This document shows positions 29,285 to 36,400 of a DNA stretch of 36,400 nucleotides, one piece after another (positions within the stretch are counted from its first letter, which is position 1; the number at the start of each line of letters is the position of its first letter). Location of the stretch: positions 29,591-65,990 of the forward strand of contig DHQX01000019.1 in NCBI GenBank assembly GCA_002411105.1, read 5' to 3'. This DNA is from Christensenella sp. UBA5327 (GTDB lineage: Bacteria; Bacillota; Clostridia; Christensenellales; Aristaeellaceae). The notes beneath the pieces are model-generated. The model did not search any database. It saw only the letters and a program-made list of their open reading frames with translations, and was not told the origin of the DNA. A program made the translations under genes and the position numbers.

Positions 29285-30217
29285 GTGACCACGCTGCCCT
29301 TCCCCGGCGCAAGCCCCTACCCCCGCAGCCTCACGCTCTGGGAGCCCGGGGCTGCGCCCCGGAGCTGCGTGGTTTTAAGCCACGGGATGGCTGAGCACAT
29401 CGCCCGCTATGAGGCCCTGGGGAAGTATCTTGCCGCCAGAGGCTATCTGGTGTGCGGCTATAACCATCTGGGCCACGGGGCGGAAGCGCCCAGGAAGGGC
29501 TTCTTCGCTGATGACAAGGGCTGGGACAAGCTGCTGCTTGACCTGGACAGCGTCATCCGGTTTCTGGCGGGCCGGCATCCCGGCGTGCCCCTGGTGCTAT
29601 TGGGGCATAGCATGGGCAGTTTCCTGGCCCGGGAGTATGCGCTGAGATACCCTGAGCGTCTAAGCGCCCTGGTGCTCTCGGGCACGGGCTATTATCCACC
29701 TCCGCTCTGCCGGCTGGGGCAGGCCCTGGCGGGCCTCCACTGCGCCTTTGGCCAGGGGGAGAAAGAGGCCGGGCTCATCCACCAGCTTGCCTTTGCGGGC
29801 AACAACAAGCCCTTCACCCCGGCGGCCACCCCCAATGACTGGCTCAGCCGGGACGCGGCTGAAGTTCAGCTATATGAGAAGGATCCCCTGTGCGGCTTTG
29901 TGTTCACCGCCCGGGGTTATCAGGATCTGTTTGGCGGGCTGATGAAGCTCACCCGATTTCAGCGCCTCAAGGCCCTGCCCCAAGCCTTGCCGGTGCTGTT
30001 GATTTCCGGCGCTGAGGACCCGGTGGGCGGGCAGGGCAAGGGCGTGGAAGCGGTCGCCGGCCAGCACCGGGAGGCAGGCCTTTCCCATGTGCAGGTCAGG
30101 CTCTATCCGGGCGCCCGGCATGAGCTGTTTCACGAGATCAACCGGGAGGATGTGTTCGCGGATCTGGCCAGGTGGCTGGATCAGGCCCTCCCCCAAGGAA
30201 AGGAGAACAACGCATGA
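29285..30217 (+). CDS. Alpha/beta hydrolase (monoacylglycerol-lipase-like, serine aminopeptidase S33 type)
   Basis: A 310-residue soluble hydrolase. The family start LSHGMAEHIARYEALGKYLA and GYNHLGHG (oxyanion region) lead to the nucleophile elbow GHSMG (107-111, Ser109). The acid is in LLISGAEDPVG and the histidine in YPGARHELFHE. These fit the monoacylglycerol lipase / lysophospholipase group. GTG start with GGAGGG seven bases upstream. It lacks a signal peptide. The stop overlaps the next gene as ATGA. The substrate is not known. Confidence 0.85.
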   Translation: MTTLPFPGASPYPRSLTLWEPGAAPRSCVVLSHGMAEHIARYEALGKYLAARGYLVCGYNHLGHGAEAPRKGFFADDKGWDKLLLDLDSVIRFLAGRHPGVPLVLLGHSMGSFLAREYALRYPERLSALVLSGTGYYPPPLCRLGQALAGLHCAFGQGEKEAGLIHQLAFAGNNKPFTPAATPNDWLSRDAAEVQLYEKDPLCGFVFTARGYQDLFGGLMKLTRFQRLKALPQALPVLLISGAEDPVGGQGKGVEAVAGQHREAGLSHVQVRLYPGARHELFHEINREDVFADLARWLDQALPQGKENNA

Positions 30218-31170
30218 GCAAGCTATATCCAGGCGACGTCACCCAGGTGCACGGCATCCGGGTAGGGCAGGCGCAAAATGAGAAGGCCAGAACCGGCGTC
30301 ACCGTCGTGCTGGGGCCCCGGGAGGGGGCCATGGCCGGGGTTTCCGTCAGGGGCGGCGCGCCCGGCACCCGGGAGACCGATGTGCTCAGGCCCGGCAACC
30401 TGGTGGAGGTGGCCCACGCGGTGGTATTGACCGGTGGCAGCGCCTTTGGGCTTTCGGCGGCTGACGGCGTGATGCGCTTCCTGTCCCAGGCGGGGATCGG
30501 CATTGACATGGGCATCGCCCGCATCCCCATCGTGCCAGCGGCGGTGCTGTTTGACCTGGCGGTGGGGGAGCCTGGCACCACGCCGGATGCCGCCATGGGC
30601 CGGGCCGCGGTGACCGCTGCTGGCAAGGGCTTGCAGCAGGGCGTCTTTGGCGCGGGCTGCGGGTGCACGGTGGGAAAACTGGTACAAAACGCCCTGCCCC
30701 ATCAGGGCGGCATTGGCTCTGCCTCTATCACGCTGCCAGAGGGCATCACGGTGGGGGCGGTCATCGCGGTCAATGCCGTGGGGGATGTGTATGACGCTGC
30801 CAGCGGCAAGTGCATTGCCAGCGCCCGGATGTCTGACGGCACCGCCGTCCTGGCGGAGGGGCTGCTGCGGGGGGCTGCCCCCGCCCCCTACCAGATGCGC
30901 ATCCCGCCGCCGGGCACCAACACCACCATCGGGGTGATCGCGGTGGACTGCAAGCTCACCAAGGATCAGGTGACCAGGCTTTCTGATGTGGCCCATGGCG
31001 GGCTGGCCCGGGCCATCCGCCCCTCCCACACCCAGATGGACGGGGACACGCTGTTTGCCCTGGCCACAGAGCGGGTGCTTCAGGAAGTGAATTTTGTGAA
31101 GCTCTGCGCCGCCGCCCAGGAGGTGACCGCCCGGGCTGTGGCCAACGCCATCCTGAGCGTACAAGGATGA
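30214..31170 (+). CDS. P1 family peptidase (DmpA/BapA-like, S58)
   Basis: A 318-residue Ntn-type aminopeptidase-like protein that cleaves itself to become active in known members. Family blocks visible are HGIRVGQAQNEKARTGVTVV, TGGSAFGLSAADGVMRFL, GAGCGCTVGK and NAVGDVYD. The self-cleavage and nucleophile site is in GTNTTIG (234-240), before Thr237 or Thr238. I chose the ATG at 30214, which overlaps the previous stop as ATGA and follows AAAGGAG; the open frame to 30172 lacks support. Members hydrolyse D- or beta-amino acid peptides; the physiological substrate here is unknown. It overlaps acpS by four bases. Confidence 0.85.
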   Translation: MSKLYPGDVTQVHGIRVGQAQNEKARTGVTVVLGPREGAMAGVSVRGGAPGTRETDVLRPGNLVEVAHAVVLTGGSAFGLSAADGVMRFLSQAGIGIDMGIARIPIVPAAVLFDLAVGEPGTTPDAAMGRAAVTAAGKGLQQGVFGAGCGCTVGKLVQNALPHQGGIGSASITLPEGITVGAVIAVNAVGDVYDAASGKCIASARMSDGTAVLAEGLLRGAAPAPYQMRIPPPGTNTTIGVIAVDCKLTKDQVTRLSDVAHGGLARAIRPSHTQMDGDTLFALATERVLQEVNFVKLCAAAQEVTARAVANAILSVQG

Positions 31171-31538
31171 TTGCCGGCATCGGCATCGACCTGTGCAGGA
31201 TCAGCCGCATGGAGGCGCTGATCAAAAACGATGCCTTTCTAAACCGGTACTTTGCCCCTGGCGAGGCCGCCTACATCCGGAACCAGGGCGCCATGGCCGC
31301 CGCCTCCCTGGCGGGCTGCTATGCTGCCAAGGAGGCCTTTGTAAAAGCCCTGGGCGAGGGCTTCAGGGGCATCCCGCTGTCGGATGTGGCGGTGGATCAC
31401 ACCCAGAAGGGCGCGCCCTTTTATGCCGCCACCGGCAAGGCCCTGGAGGCCCTGGAAGCCCGGGGCATCACGCAGGCCCACCTGTCCATCACCCACGAGG
31501 GAGAGATGGCGGCGGCGCTGTGCGTGCTGGAGGGATGA
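31167..31538 (+). CDS. acpS: Holo-[acyl-carrier-protein] synthase
   Basis: A 123-residue transferase that moves the phosphopantetheine arm of CoA onto acyl carrier protein. The two metal-binding sites are seen: Asp8 in GIGIDLCRI and Glu56 in YAAKEAFVKALG. LSITHEGEMAAALCV matches the C-terminal block. Its length is typical. The ATG overlaps the peptidase stop as ATGA. The next gene, the NAD(P)H-hydrate repair enzyme, is a common neighbour of acpS in Bacillota. Confidence 0.95.
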   Translation: MIAGIGIDLCRISRMEALIKNDAFLNRYFAPGEAAYIRNQGAMAAASLAGCYAAKEAFVKALGEGFRGIPLSDVAVDHTQKGAPFYAATGKALEALEARGITQAHLSITHEGEMAAALCVLEG

Positions 31539-31542
31539 GACC

Positions 31543-33027
31543 ATGCAGCTGATTTTAAGCCCGGCCCAAATGCGCGCGCTTGAGGAGCGCGCCTTTTCCC
31601 TGGGCGTGTCACCGCTTTTGCTCATGGAGGAGGCCGCCCGGGGCGCGTTTTGCGTGCTGGAGGACAAGCTGGGCGGTGCCAAGGGCAAGTCCATCCTGTT
31701 TCTGATCGGCCCCGGCAACAACGGCGGCGACGGCCTGGCCATGGCCCGCCTGGCCCGCCTGGCGGGGGCAAAGGCGCAGGTGCTGCTGGCGGAGGAGCCC
31801 AGAAGCCGGGAGGCTGTCATTAACCTGGGCCATGCCCGGGCGCTGGGGCTGCCGGTCGCCGTCTGGCAGCCTGAAAATCCGCGTATTGACAGGCCTCAGG
31901 CCATCGTGGACGCGGTGTTTGGCACCGGGTTTCACGGTGGTTTGTCAGCGCGTCTTCTGGCCCTGGCCCAATGGGTGAACGCATGCCAGCTCCCCGTGCT
32001 GGCGGTGGACAGCCCCAGCGGGCTTGAGGGCACCGCCGGCCGGGTGGAGAACAGCGCCATCAAGGCCACCTGGACCGCGGCCCTGGGGCATGTGAAAACC
32101 GGGCTTTGCCTAAGCCCGAGGCCTGAGCTGATCGGTGAAGTGGTCACCGTGCCCCTGGGCATTCCCGAGGCCGCCTATGAGGTGTTTGAGGAGGCGGGGG
32201 AGAAGCCCCTCACCGCCCTTGAGGAGGAGGATCTGGCAGCCCTTCTGCCCAGGCGTCCGGCCAACCTCCACAAAGGGCAGGCGGGGCGGGTGCTGCTGTA
32301 TGCGGGCAGCCGCGGCATGGCCGGGGCGGCAGCTATGGCAGCCAAAGCGGCGCTGCGGGCTGGCGCCGGGCTGGTCTACATCGCCTGCGTGCCTGAGATC
32401 ATCCCCATTCTTCAAACCCTGGTGCCAAACGCCATCTGCCTGGAGATCGATCAGGCCCTTTCCTCCCCGCCTGCCCACGACGCTTTTGCGGCGGGCTGCG
32501 GCCTGGGGCAGGGGAGCGAAGCCTGGCGCAGCCTGAGCCTGCTCTACCAGGCGGATGTGCCCAGCGTGCTGGATGCGGATGCGCTAAACCTGCTGGCGGT
32601 TCAGCCCCTGGCCATCGGCAACAGCACCATCCTCACCCCCCATCCCGGGGAGGCGGCCAGGCTATTGGGAATGAGCGTGCCTGAGGTGTTGCATGACCCC
32701 ATCGCCGCGGCCAGCGCCATCCACGCCCGATACGGCGGCACGGTGGTTTTAAAGGGAGCGGTCAGCGTCATCCATGACGGCGTTCACACCGCGCTTAACC
32801 TGGTGGGCAGCCCGGCGCTTGCCAAGGGCGGCAGCGGGGATGCCCTCACGGGCATCCTGGCGGCGCTGCTGGCCGCTTCACCCGGTGCTGCCCCCTTTGA
32901 GGCGGCCCGCGCCGCCTGCTTGTGGCTGGGCCTGGCGGGGCAGCAGGCGCAGAGGCGCTTTGGTGAGCGCAGCGCGCTCACCGGGGAAGTGATTGACTGC
33001 CTGCCGGGGCCGTTGCATGGGCACTGA
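31543..33027 (+). CDS. nnr: Bifunctional NAD(P)H-hydrate epimerase / ADP-dependent (S)-NAD(P)H-hydrate dehydratase
   Basis: A 494-residue repair enzyme that restores NADH and NADPH damaged by hydration. The N-terminal half is the YjeF_N epimerase (PGNNGGDG at 57-64, AVDSPSGLEG later). The C-terminal half is the ribokinase-like dehydratase (GQAGRVLLYAGSRGMAGAA; DADALNLL; TPHPGEAARLLG; GGSGDALTG at 429-437 for ADP and catalysis). I chose the ATG at 31543 with GGAGGG eight bases upstream, four bases after acpS; the open frame to 31384 lies inside acpS. It overlaps the methyltransferase by 11 bases. Confidence 0.93.
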   Translation: MQLILSPAQMRALEERAFSLGVSPLLLMEEAARGAFCVLEDKLGGAKGKSILFLIGPGNNGGDGLAMARLARLAGAKAQVLLAEEPRSREAVINLGHARALGLPVAVWQPENPRIDRPQAIVDAVFGTGFHGGLSARLLALAQWVNACQLPVLAVDSPSGLEGTAGRVENSAIKATWTAALGHVKTGLCLSPRPELIGEVVTVPLGIPEAAYEVFEEAGEKPLTALEEEDLAALLPRRPANLHKGQAGRVLLYAGSRGMAGAAAMAAKAALRAGAGLVYIACVPEIIPILQTLVPNAICLEIDQALSSPPAHDAFAAGCGLGQGSEAWRSLSLLYQADVPSVLDADALNLLAVQPLAIGNSTILTPHPGEAARLLGMSVPEVLHDPIAAASAIHARYGGTVVLKGAVSVIHDGVHTALNLVGSPALAKGGSGDALTGILAALLAASPGAAPFEAARAACLWLGLAGQQAQRRFGERSALTGEVIDCLPGPLHGH

Positions 33028-33610
33028 GAACGCGTCACTCTTCAGCGCCATCGCCCCTGTGTATGGTCTGTTTTACAGATATCAGCTGAATCGGTTCAGA
33101 AAGCTGCTGGCGCCAGACGCCATGCCCCTGGCCCTTGATGGCTTCACCAGCGTCATTGACATCGGCTGCGGCACGGGAGCGCTGTGCGCTGCGCTGAAGG
33201 AGCGCGGGCTTACAGTCAGCTGCGTGGACCGGGCCCCCGGGATGCTGGCGGTGGCCCGGAAGCGTCCGGGCAACGCGGGCATCCGCTTTTCCCTGGGCAA
33301 CGCGCTGACAGGGCTTGATTTCCCTGAAAAGGCCTTTGATATCGCCATCGCCTCCCATGTGGCCCACGGCCTGGAGGCGCCTGACAGGCAGGCCCTCTAC
33401 CGGGAGATGGCGCGTCTGGCCAGGCACTATGTGCTTTTGTATGATTATTTTGATAACAACGCGCCCTTGACCGCCCTGATTGAGCGCATGGAGGGCGGGG
33501 ACTATTTCCGGTTCATCAAGGACGCGCCGCAGGAGCTGAGCGCGCTGTTTCCGGAGGTTCAGATGGCGCAGGCGGGCAAGCGCTCCGGCTGGTATATCTG
33601 CAGGCTATAA
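33017..33610 (+). CDS. Class I SAM-dependent methyltransferase
   Basis: A 197-residue protein with SAM motif I DIGCGTGAL (48-56), the acidic end of strand two in SCVDRAPGMLAVARKR, and the strand-four block AFDIAIASHVAHGL. The N-terminus FSAIAPVYGLFYRYQ is typical of small-molecule methyltransferases. The ATG at 33017 overlaps the upstream stop; the ribosome binding site is weak. The substrate cannot be inferred. It appears to be the last gene of the operon from tdh; no clear terminator follows. Confidence 0.8.
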   Translation: MGTENASLFSAIAPVYGLFYRYQLNRFRKLLAPDAMPLALDGFTSVIDIGCGTGALCAALKERGLTVSCVDRAPGMLAVARKRPGNAGIRFSLGNALTGLDFPEKAFDIAIASHVAHGLEAPDRQALYREMARLARHYVLLYDYFDNNAPLTALIERMEGGDYFRFIKDAPQELSALFPEVQMAQAGKRSGWYICRL

Positions 33611-33659
33611 AAGATACCCCCTGTCAAACCGCACAATACCTACAAAATGGCAACCATTT

Positions 33660-33688
33660 TTGACAAGCGATCCATATCATGTTATCCT
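33660..33688 (+). promoter_or_regulatory. Promoter of the betaine/proline importer operon
   Basis: A perfect TTGACA (33660-33665) is 17 bases from TATCCT (33683-33688), which is preceded by TG as an extended -10. The leader to the ATG at 33839 is about 145 bases; it holds only a weak ACACA/TGTGT hairpin (33740-33755) and no riboswitch I recognise. Confidence 0.65.
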
Positions 33689-33838
33689 CTTCCCTGTCAT
33701 GCTCTGGAAAACCCGCGGCGCACACCAGAGCGGCCGGTCACACACGGATTTGTGTGGTTGAATTTTATCCGGTGCAGGGAACAGCTGGCTTTGCATTTTG
33801 CATGGTCAAAACACAAGAGACCAGAAGGAGGAACGCCC

Positions 33839-34822
33839 ATGAAACAACGACTTTACCGCATGATGACGATAGGACTTGCAGCTTTCATGCTGTGTGGAAT
33901 AACGGCCCAGGCCTCAGCCTCAACCATCATCTTCGGGGACGCGGGCTGGGACAGCATGAAGTTCCACAACGCAGTCGCCATGCTGATCGCGCAGAAGGCA
34001 TATGGCTATGATACCGAGGAGATCTCCGGATCAACCGCCATCACCTACAACGCCCTCGTCAAGGGGGATATCCATGTGTATATGGAAACCTGGACTGACA
34101 GCATCGCCCCTTACCAGGAGGATGTGGCAGCAGGCCGGGTGATTGAGCTGGGGATCAACTACGATGACAACATCCAGGGCCTGTACGTGCCCCGTTATGT
34201 GATCGAAGGCGACCCCGCGCGGGGAATTGAGCCCACGGCGCCCGAGCTTAGGACCGTGGAAGATTTGAAGCACTACAGCCAGGTATTTTCGGACCCGGAG
34301 GAGCCGGGCAAGGGGCTGATCTATGGCGCCATCTCCGGCTGGCAGATTGATGAGGTGATGCGCAGGAAGGTGGCCCACTACGGCCTGGACGAGATGTACA
34401 ACTATATGGACCCGGGCTCTGACCCGGCGCTGGCCGCGGCGATCGTGGGCGCCTATGAAAAGGGCGAACCCATCGTGGCGTATTACTGGGAGCCGGCCTG
34501 GATCACCGGGAAATATGACCTGGTGCTGCTGGAAGACGCACCTTATGAGCCGGAGCTGTATCTGCTGGGCCAGTGCGAGTGCCCTTCCATCCGCCTCACC
34601 GTGGCGGCAAACCCCGATTTCTACCAGGAAAACCCGGAGTTTTCGGAGTTTTTGAGCAAATATCAGACCTCAAGCCAGCTGACCTCAGAGGCGCTCGCCT
34701 TCATCAGCGACAATGACGCCTCCTATGAGGATGCCGCGCGCTGGTTCCTCAAGGAGCATGATGAGCTGCTGGACGCGTGGCTGCCCCAGGACAAAGCGGG
34801 CCTGGTGCGCCAGGGGCTGTGA
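33839..34822 (+). CDS. Glycine betaine/proline-type substrate-binding protein (OpuAC/ProX family)
   Basis: A 327-residue exported protein that binds quaternary amines such as glycine betaine, carnitine or proline betaine. The signal peptide is about residues 1-28 (ending AQASAS). Aromatic binding-pocket blocks are visible: GDAGWDSMKFHN, VYMETWTDS and YYWEPAWI. The cysteine at 19 is preceded by FML, not a lipobox, so no lipid anchor is evident. AGGAGG lies nine bases upstream of the ATG at 33839; longer frames upstream lack a site. It is first in the operon before permease and ATPase, unlike the proVWX order. Confidence 0.88.
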   Translation: MKQRLYRMMTIGLAAFMLCGITAQASASTIIFGDAGWDSMKFHNAVAMLIAQKAYGYDTEEISGSTAITYNALVKGDIHVYMETWTDSIAPYQEDVAAGRVIELGINYDDNIQGLYVPRYVIEGDPARGIEPTAPELRTVEDLKHYSQVFSDPEEPGKGLIYGAISGWQIDEVMRRKVAHYGLDEMYNYMDPGSDPALAAAIVGAYEKGEPIVAYYWEPAWITGKYDLVLLEDAPYEPELYLLGQCECPSIRLTVAANPDFYQENPEFSEFLSKYQTSSQLTSEALAFISDNDASYEDAARWFLKEHDELLDAWLPQDKAGLVRQGL

Positions 34823-34857
34823 GGCTGAACAAACTGAATCGACCAGGGCGATGTGCA

Positions 34858-34886
34858 TGCGGCAGCCAAGACGGTTGGCTGCCGCA
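34858..34886 (+). promoter_or_regulatory. Hairpin between binding protein and permease
   Basis: A perfect 12-bp stem (TGCGGCAGCCAA at 34858-34869 with 34875-34886) has a 5-base loop and no U-run. Such hairpins often protect the 3' end of binding-protein mRNA so that more binding protein than permease is made. Confidence 0.6.
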
Positions 34887-34919
34887 GCACTTTCCTGCAG
34901 GAAAACGAGGTGAGAAAAA

Positions 34920-35777
34920 GTGAGTGAATGGCTGAGAGAATTTCCCAAGGAGCTGTATATCGACATCAAAAAGCCCATCGATCAGGCCATCGGTTACATG
35001 ATGGAGCACTGGGGGCCCCTGTTTGACGGCATCTCCGCGTTTTTGCGGCAGATTTTGCTGGGCGTTCAGGGGTTTATCAACCTGATCCCCTGGTGGGTGC
35101 TGGTTTTGCTGGTTTTTGTGGCAACCTGGAGGCTTTCCAGAGACCCGCTGCGCGCTGTGATCTATGCGGGCATGCTGTTCTTTATCGGCATGATCGGGCT
35201 GTGGGGCCTGATGTATACCACCCTGGCCATCATCATCACATCGGTGTTGATTTCCCTGTTGCTGGGCTTTCCGCTGGGCATCCTGATTTCCTTCAGCAGC
35301 CGGGCGGGAAAACTGGTGCGCCCGCTGCTTGATACCATGCAGACCATGCCCAGCTTTGTCTACCTGATCCCGGCGGTCATGCTGCTGGGCTTGGGCAATG
35401 TACCCGCTGTCATCGCAACGGTGATCTATTCCATGCCCCCCATCGTCCGCATGACCAACCTGGGCATCCGCAGCGTGGATCAGGAGGTGGTGGAGGCCTC
35501 AAAAGCCTTTGGCTCCACCCGGTGGCAGCTGCTGGGCAAGGTGCTCATCCCCCAGGCGATGCCCACCATCATGGCCGGCATCAACCAGACCATCATGATG
35601 GCCATCGCCATGGTGGTCACCAGCTCCATGATCGGGGCAAGGGGCCTGGGCTCCGAGGTGCTCACCGGCATCAACCGCCTGGAGAGCGGCAGGGGCTTCG
35701 CGGCGGGAATCGCCATTGTGATCATGGCGGTGCTCATTGACAGGCTCACCCAGGCCATGGCAAAGGAAAAGGTGTAA
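34920..35777 (+). CDS. Glycine betaine/proline-type ABC transporter permease
   Basis: A 285-residue membrane protein with about six hydrophobic segments. It has the permease EAA-type loop (VVEASKAFGSTRWQLLGKVL, then PQAMPTIMAGINQT), preceded by IPAVMLLGLGNVPAVIATVI and YSMPPIVRMTNLGIRSVDQE, all typical of ProW/OpuAB. GTG start with GAGGTGAG upstream. It precedes the ATPase by three bases. Confidence 0.9.
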   Translation: MSEWLREFPKELYIDIKKPIDQAIGYMMEHWGPLFDGISAFLRQILLGVQGFINLIPWWVLVLLVFVATWRLSRDPLRAVIYAGMLFFIGMIGLWGLMYTTLAIIITSVLISLLLGFPLGILISFSSRAGKLVRPLLDTMQTMPSFVYLIPAVMLLGLGNVPAVIATVIYSMPPIVRMTNLGIRSVDQEVVEASKAFGSTRWQLLGKVLIPQAMPTIMAGINQTIMMAIAMVVTSSMIGARGLGSEVLTGINRLESGRGFAAGIAIVIMAVLIDRLTQAMAKEKV

Positions 35778-35780
35778 GAG

Positions 35781-36400
35781 ATGCGAGAAATAGAGACAGT
35801 CGCGCAGCCAGACCAGCGGGACATCATCCTGAGCGTCAATGACCTCACGATGATGTTTGGCCGCAGGAAGCAGCAGGCGGCACAGCTGCGGGCCAGGAAC
35901 AGGAGCAAAGACCAGATCCTGCGGGAGACCGGGGTGACGATTGCCGTTGACAACATCTCCTTTGAGGTGGAGCGCGGCAAGATTCACACCCTGATCGGGC
36001 TTTCGGGCTCCGGAAAATCCACCGTGGTGCGCTGCCTGAACCTGCTGTTGACCCCCACCGCCGGCACCATTTGCTTTGAGGGGGAGGATATTCAGGCCTT
36101 CAGCCCCCAGCAGTTGAGGGACTACCGGCGCAGCAAGGTGTCCATGGTGTTTCAGAGCTTTGGCCTGCTTTCCCACCGCAATGTGCTGGATAATGTGGCC
36201 TATGGGCTGGAGGTGCGGGGGGTTAAAAAAGCAGACAGGCAGGACAAGGCCATGGAGATGATCGAAATGGTCAACCTGAAAGGCTGGGAGAGCAAGGCCA
36301 TCGGGGACCTCAGCGGCGGGATGCGCCAGCGCGTGGGCATCGCCCGGGCTCTGGCCAATGACCCGGATGTGCTGCTGATGGATGAGCCCTTTTCAGCCCT
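35781..36400 (+). CDS. Glycine betaine/proline-type ABC transporter ATPase, cut by the window end
   Basis: The first 206 residues of the ATPase are present. Walker A is GLSGSGKST (73-81), the signature is LSGGMRQRVG and Walker B is VLLMDEP close to the window edge. A charged insert (KQQAAQLRARNRSKDQILRE) before the first strand is typical of OpuAA-like proteins. The missing C-terminal part usually carries a CBS pair that senses ionic strength, which cannot be checked here. ATG at 35781 follows AAGGAAAAGG. Confidence 0.92.
   Translation, partial: MREIETVAQPDQRDIILSVNDLTMMFGRRKQQAAQLRARNRSKDQILRETGVTIAVDNISFEVERGKIHTLIGLSGSGKSTVVRCLNLLLTPTAGTICFEGEDIQAFSPQQLRDYRRSKVSMVFQSFGLLSHRNVLDNVAYGLEVRGVKKADRQDKAMEMIEMVNLKGWESKAIGDLSGGMRQRVGIARALANDPDVLLMDEPFSA

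Noticed and set aside
33689..33838. A riboswitch in the leader of the betaine/proline importer
   Set aside because: The leader has only a weak 5-bp hairpin and no conserved aptamer pattern that I can recognise.

Overview
This is GC-rich bacterial DNA (about 60% G+C by eye) with tightly packed operons, frequent 4-base ATGA stop/start overlaps, strong GGAGG ribosome binding sites and several GTG or TTG starts. The content points to a clostridia-like member of the Bacillota: an ECF sigma factor paired with a DUF4179 membrane protein, a DUF5685 / J-domain / zinc-ribbon trio, a YARHG plus SH3-like secreted protein, a cysteine-repeat surface protein, and BMP-type and OpuA-type transporters. It is an ordinary-looking chromosome with metabolic genes. 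I see no tRNA, rRNA, CRISPR array, phage gene or transposase. One caution on the monoderm reading: all three transporter-binding proteins have plain signal peptides without a lipobox cysteine.

Layout. (1) 1-1440: an orphan family-1 solute-binding protein. (2) 1441-3600: an exported FMN/FAD reductase (FMN domain at the N-terminus) with its own promoter and terminator, lower G+C than its neighbours, and flanked by two look-alike palindromes. (3) 3603-4496 (minus): a secreted YARHG/SH3-like protein. (4) 4619-8728 (minus): ATPase, two permeases and a uridine-kinase-like protein, forming a nucleoside-type ABC importer operon. (5) 8854-12050: a Tat-exported FAD/FMN reductase (FMN domain at the C-terminus) divergent from a LysR regulator. 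(6) 12118-13846 (minus): xanthine phosphoribosyltransferase plus a BMP-family binding protein, probably the missing binding protein of the importer in (4). (7) 14098-15870: a secreted protein with about nine 39-residue cysteine repeats.

(8) 15993-18258 (minus): a small 69-residue gene with its own promoter, then a zinc-ribbon membrane protein, a J-domain protein and a DUF5685 protein. (9) 18379-22530 (minus): a membrane-anchored lipase-like protein, a DUF4179 protein and an ECF sigma factor. (10) 22717-25938 (plus): a CorC/HlyC-type CBS protein, a thioredoxin-reductase-like flavoprotein whose NADPH motifs are missing, and an unknown secreted protein, closed by a clear terminator. (11) 26020-33610 (plus): tdh-kbl (threonine to glycine plus acetyl-CoA), trpS, an alpha/beta hydrolase, a P1-family peptidase, acpS, the bifunctional NAD(P)H-hydrate repair gene and a methyltransferase. 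(12) 33839-36400 (plus): a glycine-betaine/proline-type importer in the order binding protein, permease, ATPase; the ATPase is cut by the window end.

The most interesting parts are the two exported flavin reductases with swapped domain order, the reductase/LysR module wedged inside a purine uptake and salvage locus, the pyridine-nucleotide-motif-free thioredoxin reductase homologue, the prenyl-synthase-like aspartate motifs in the DUF5685 protein, and the small gene at 15993-16202.
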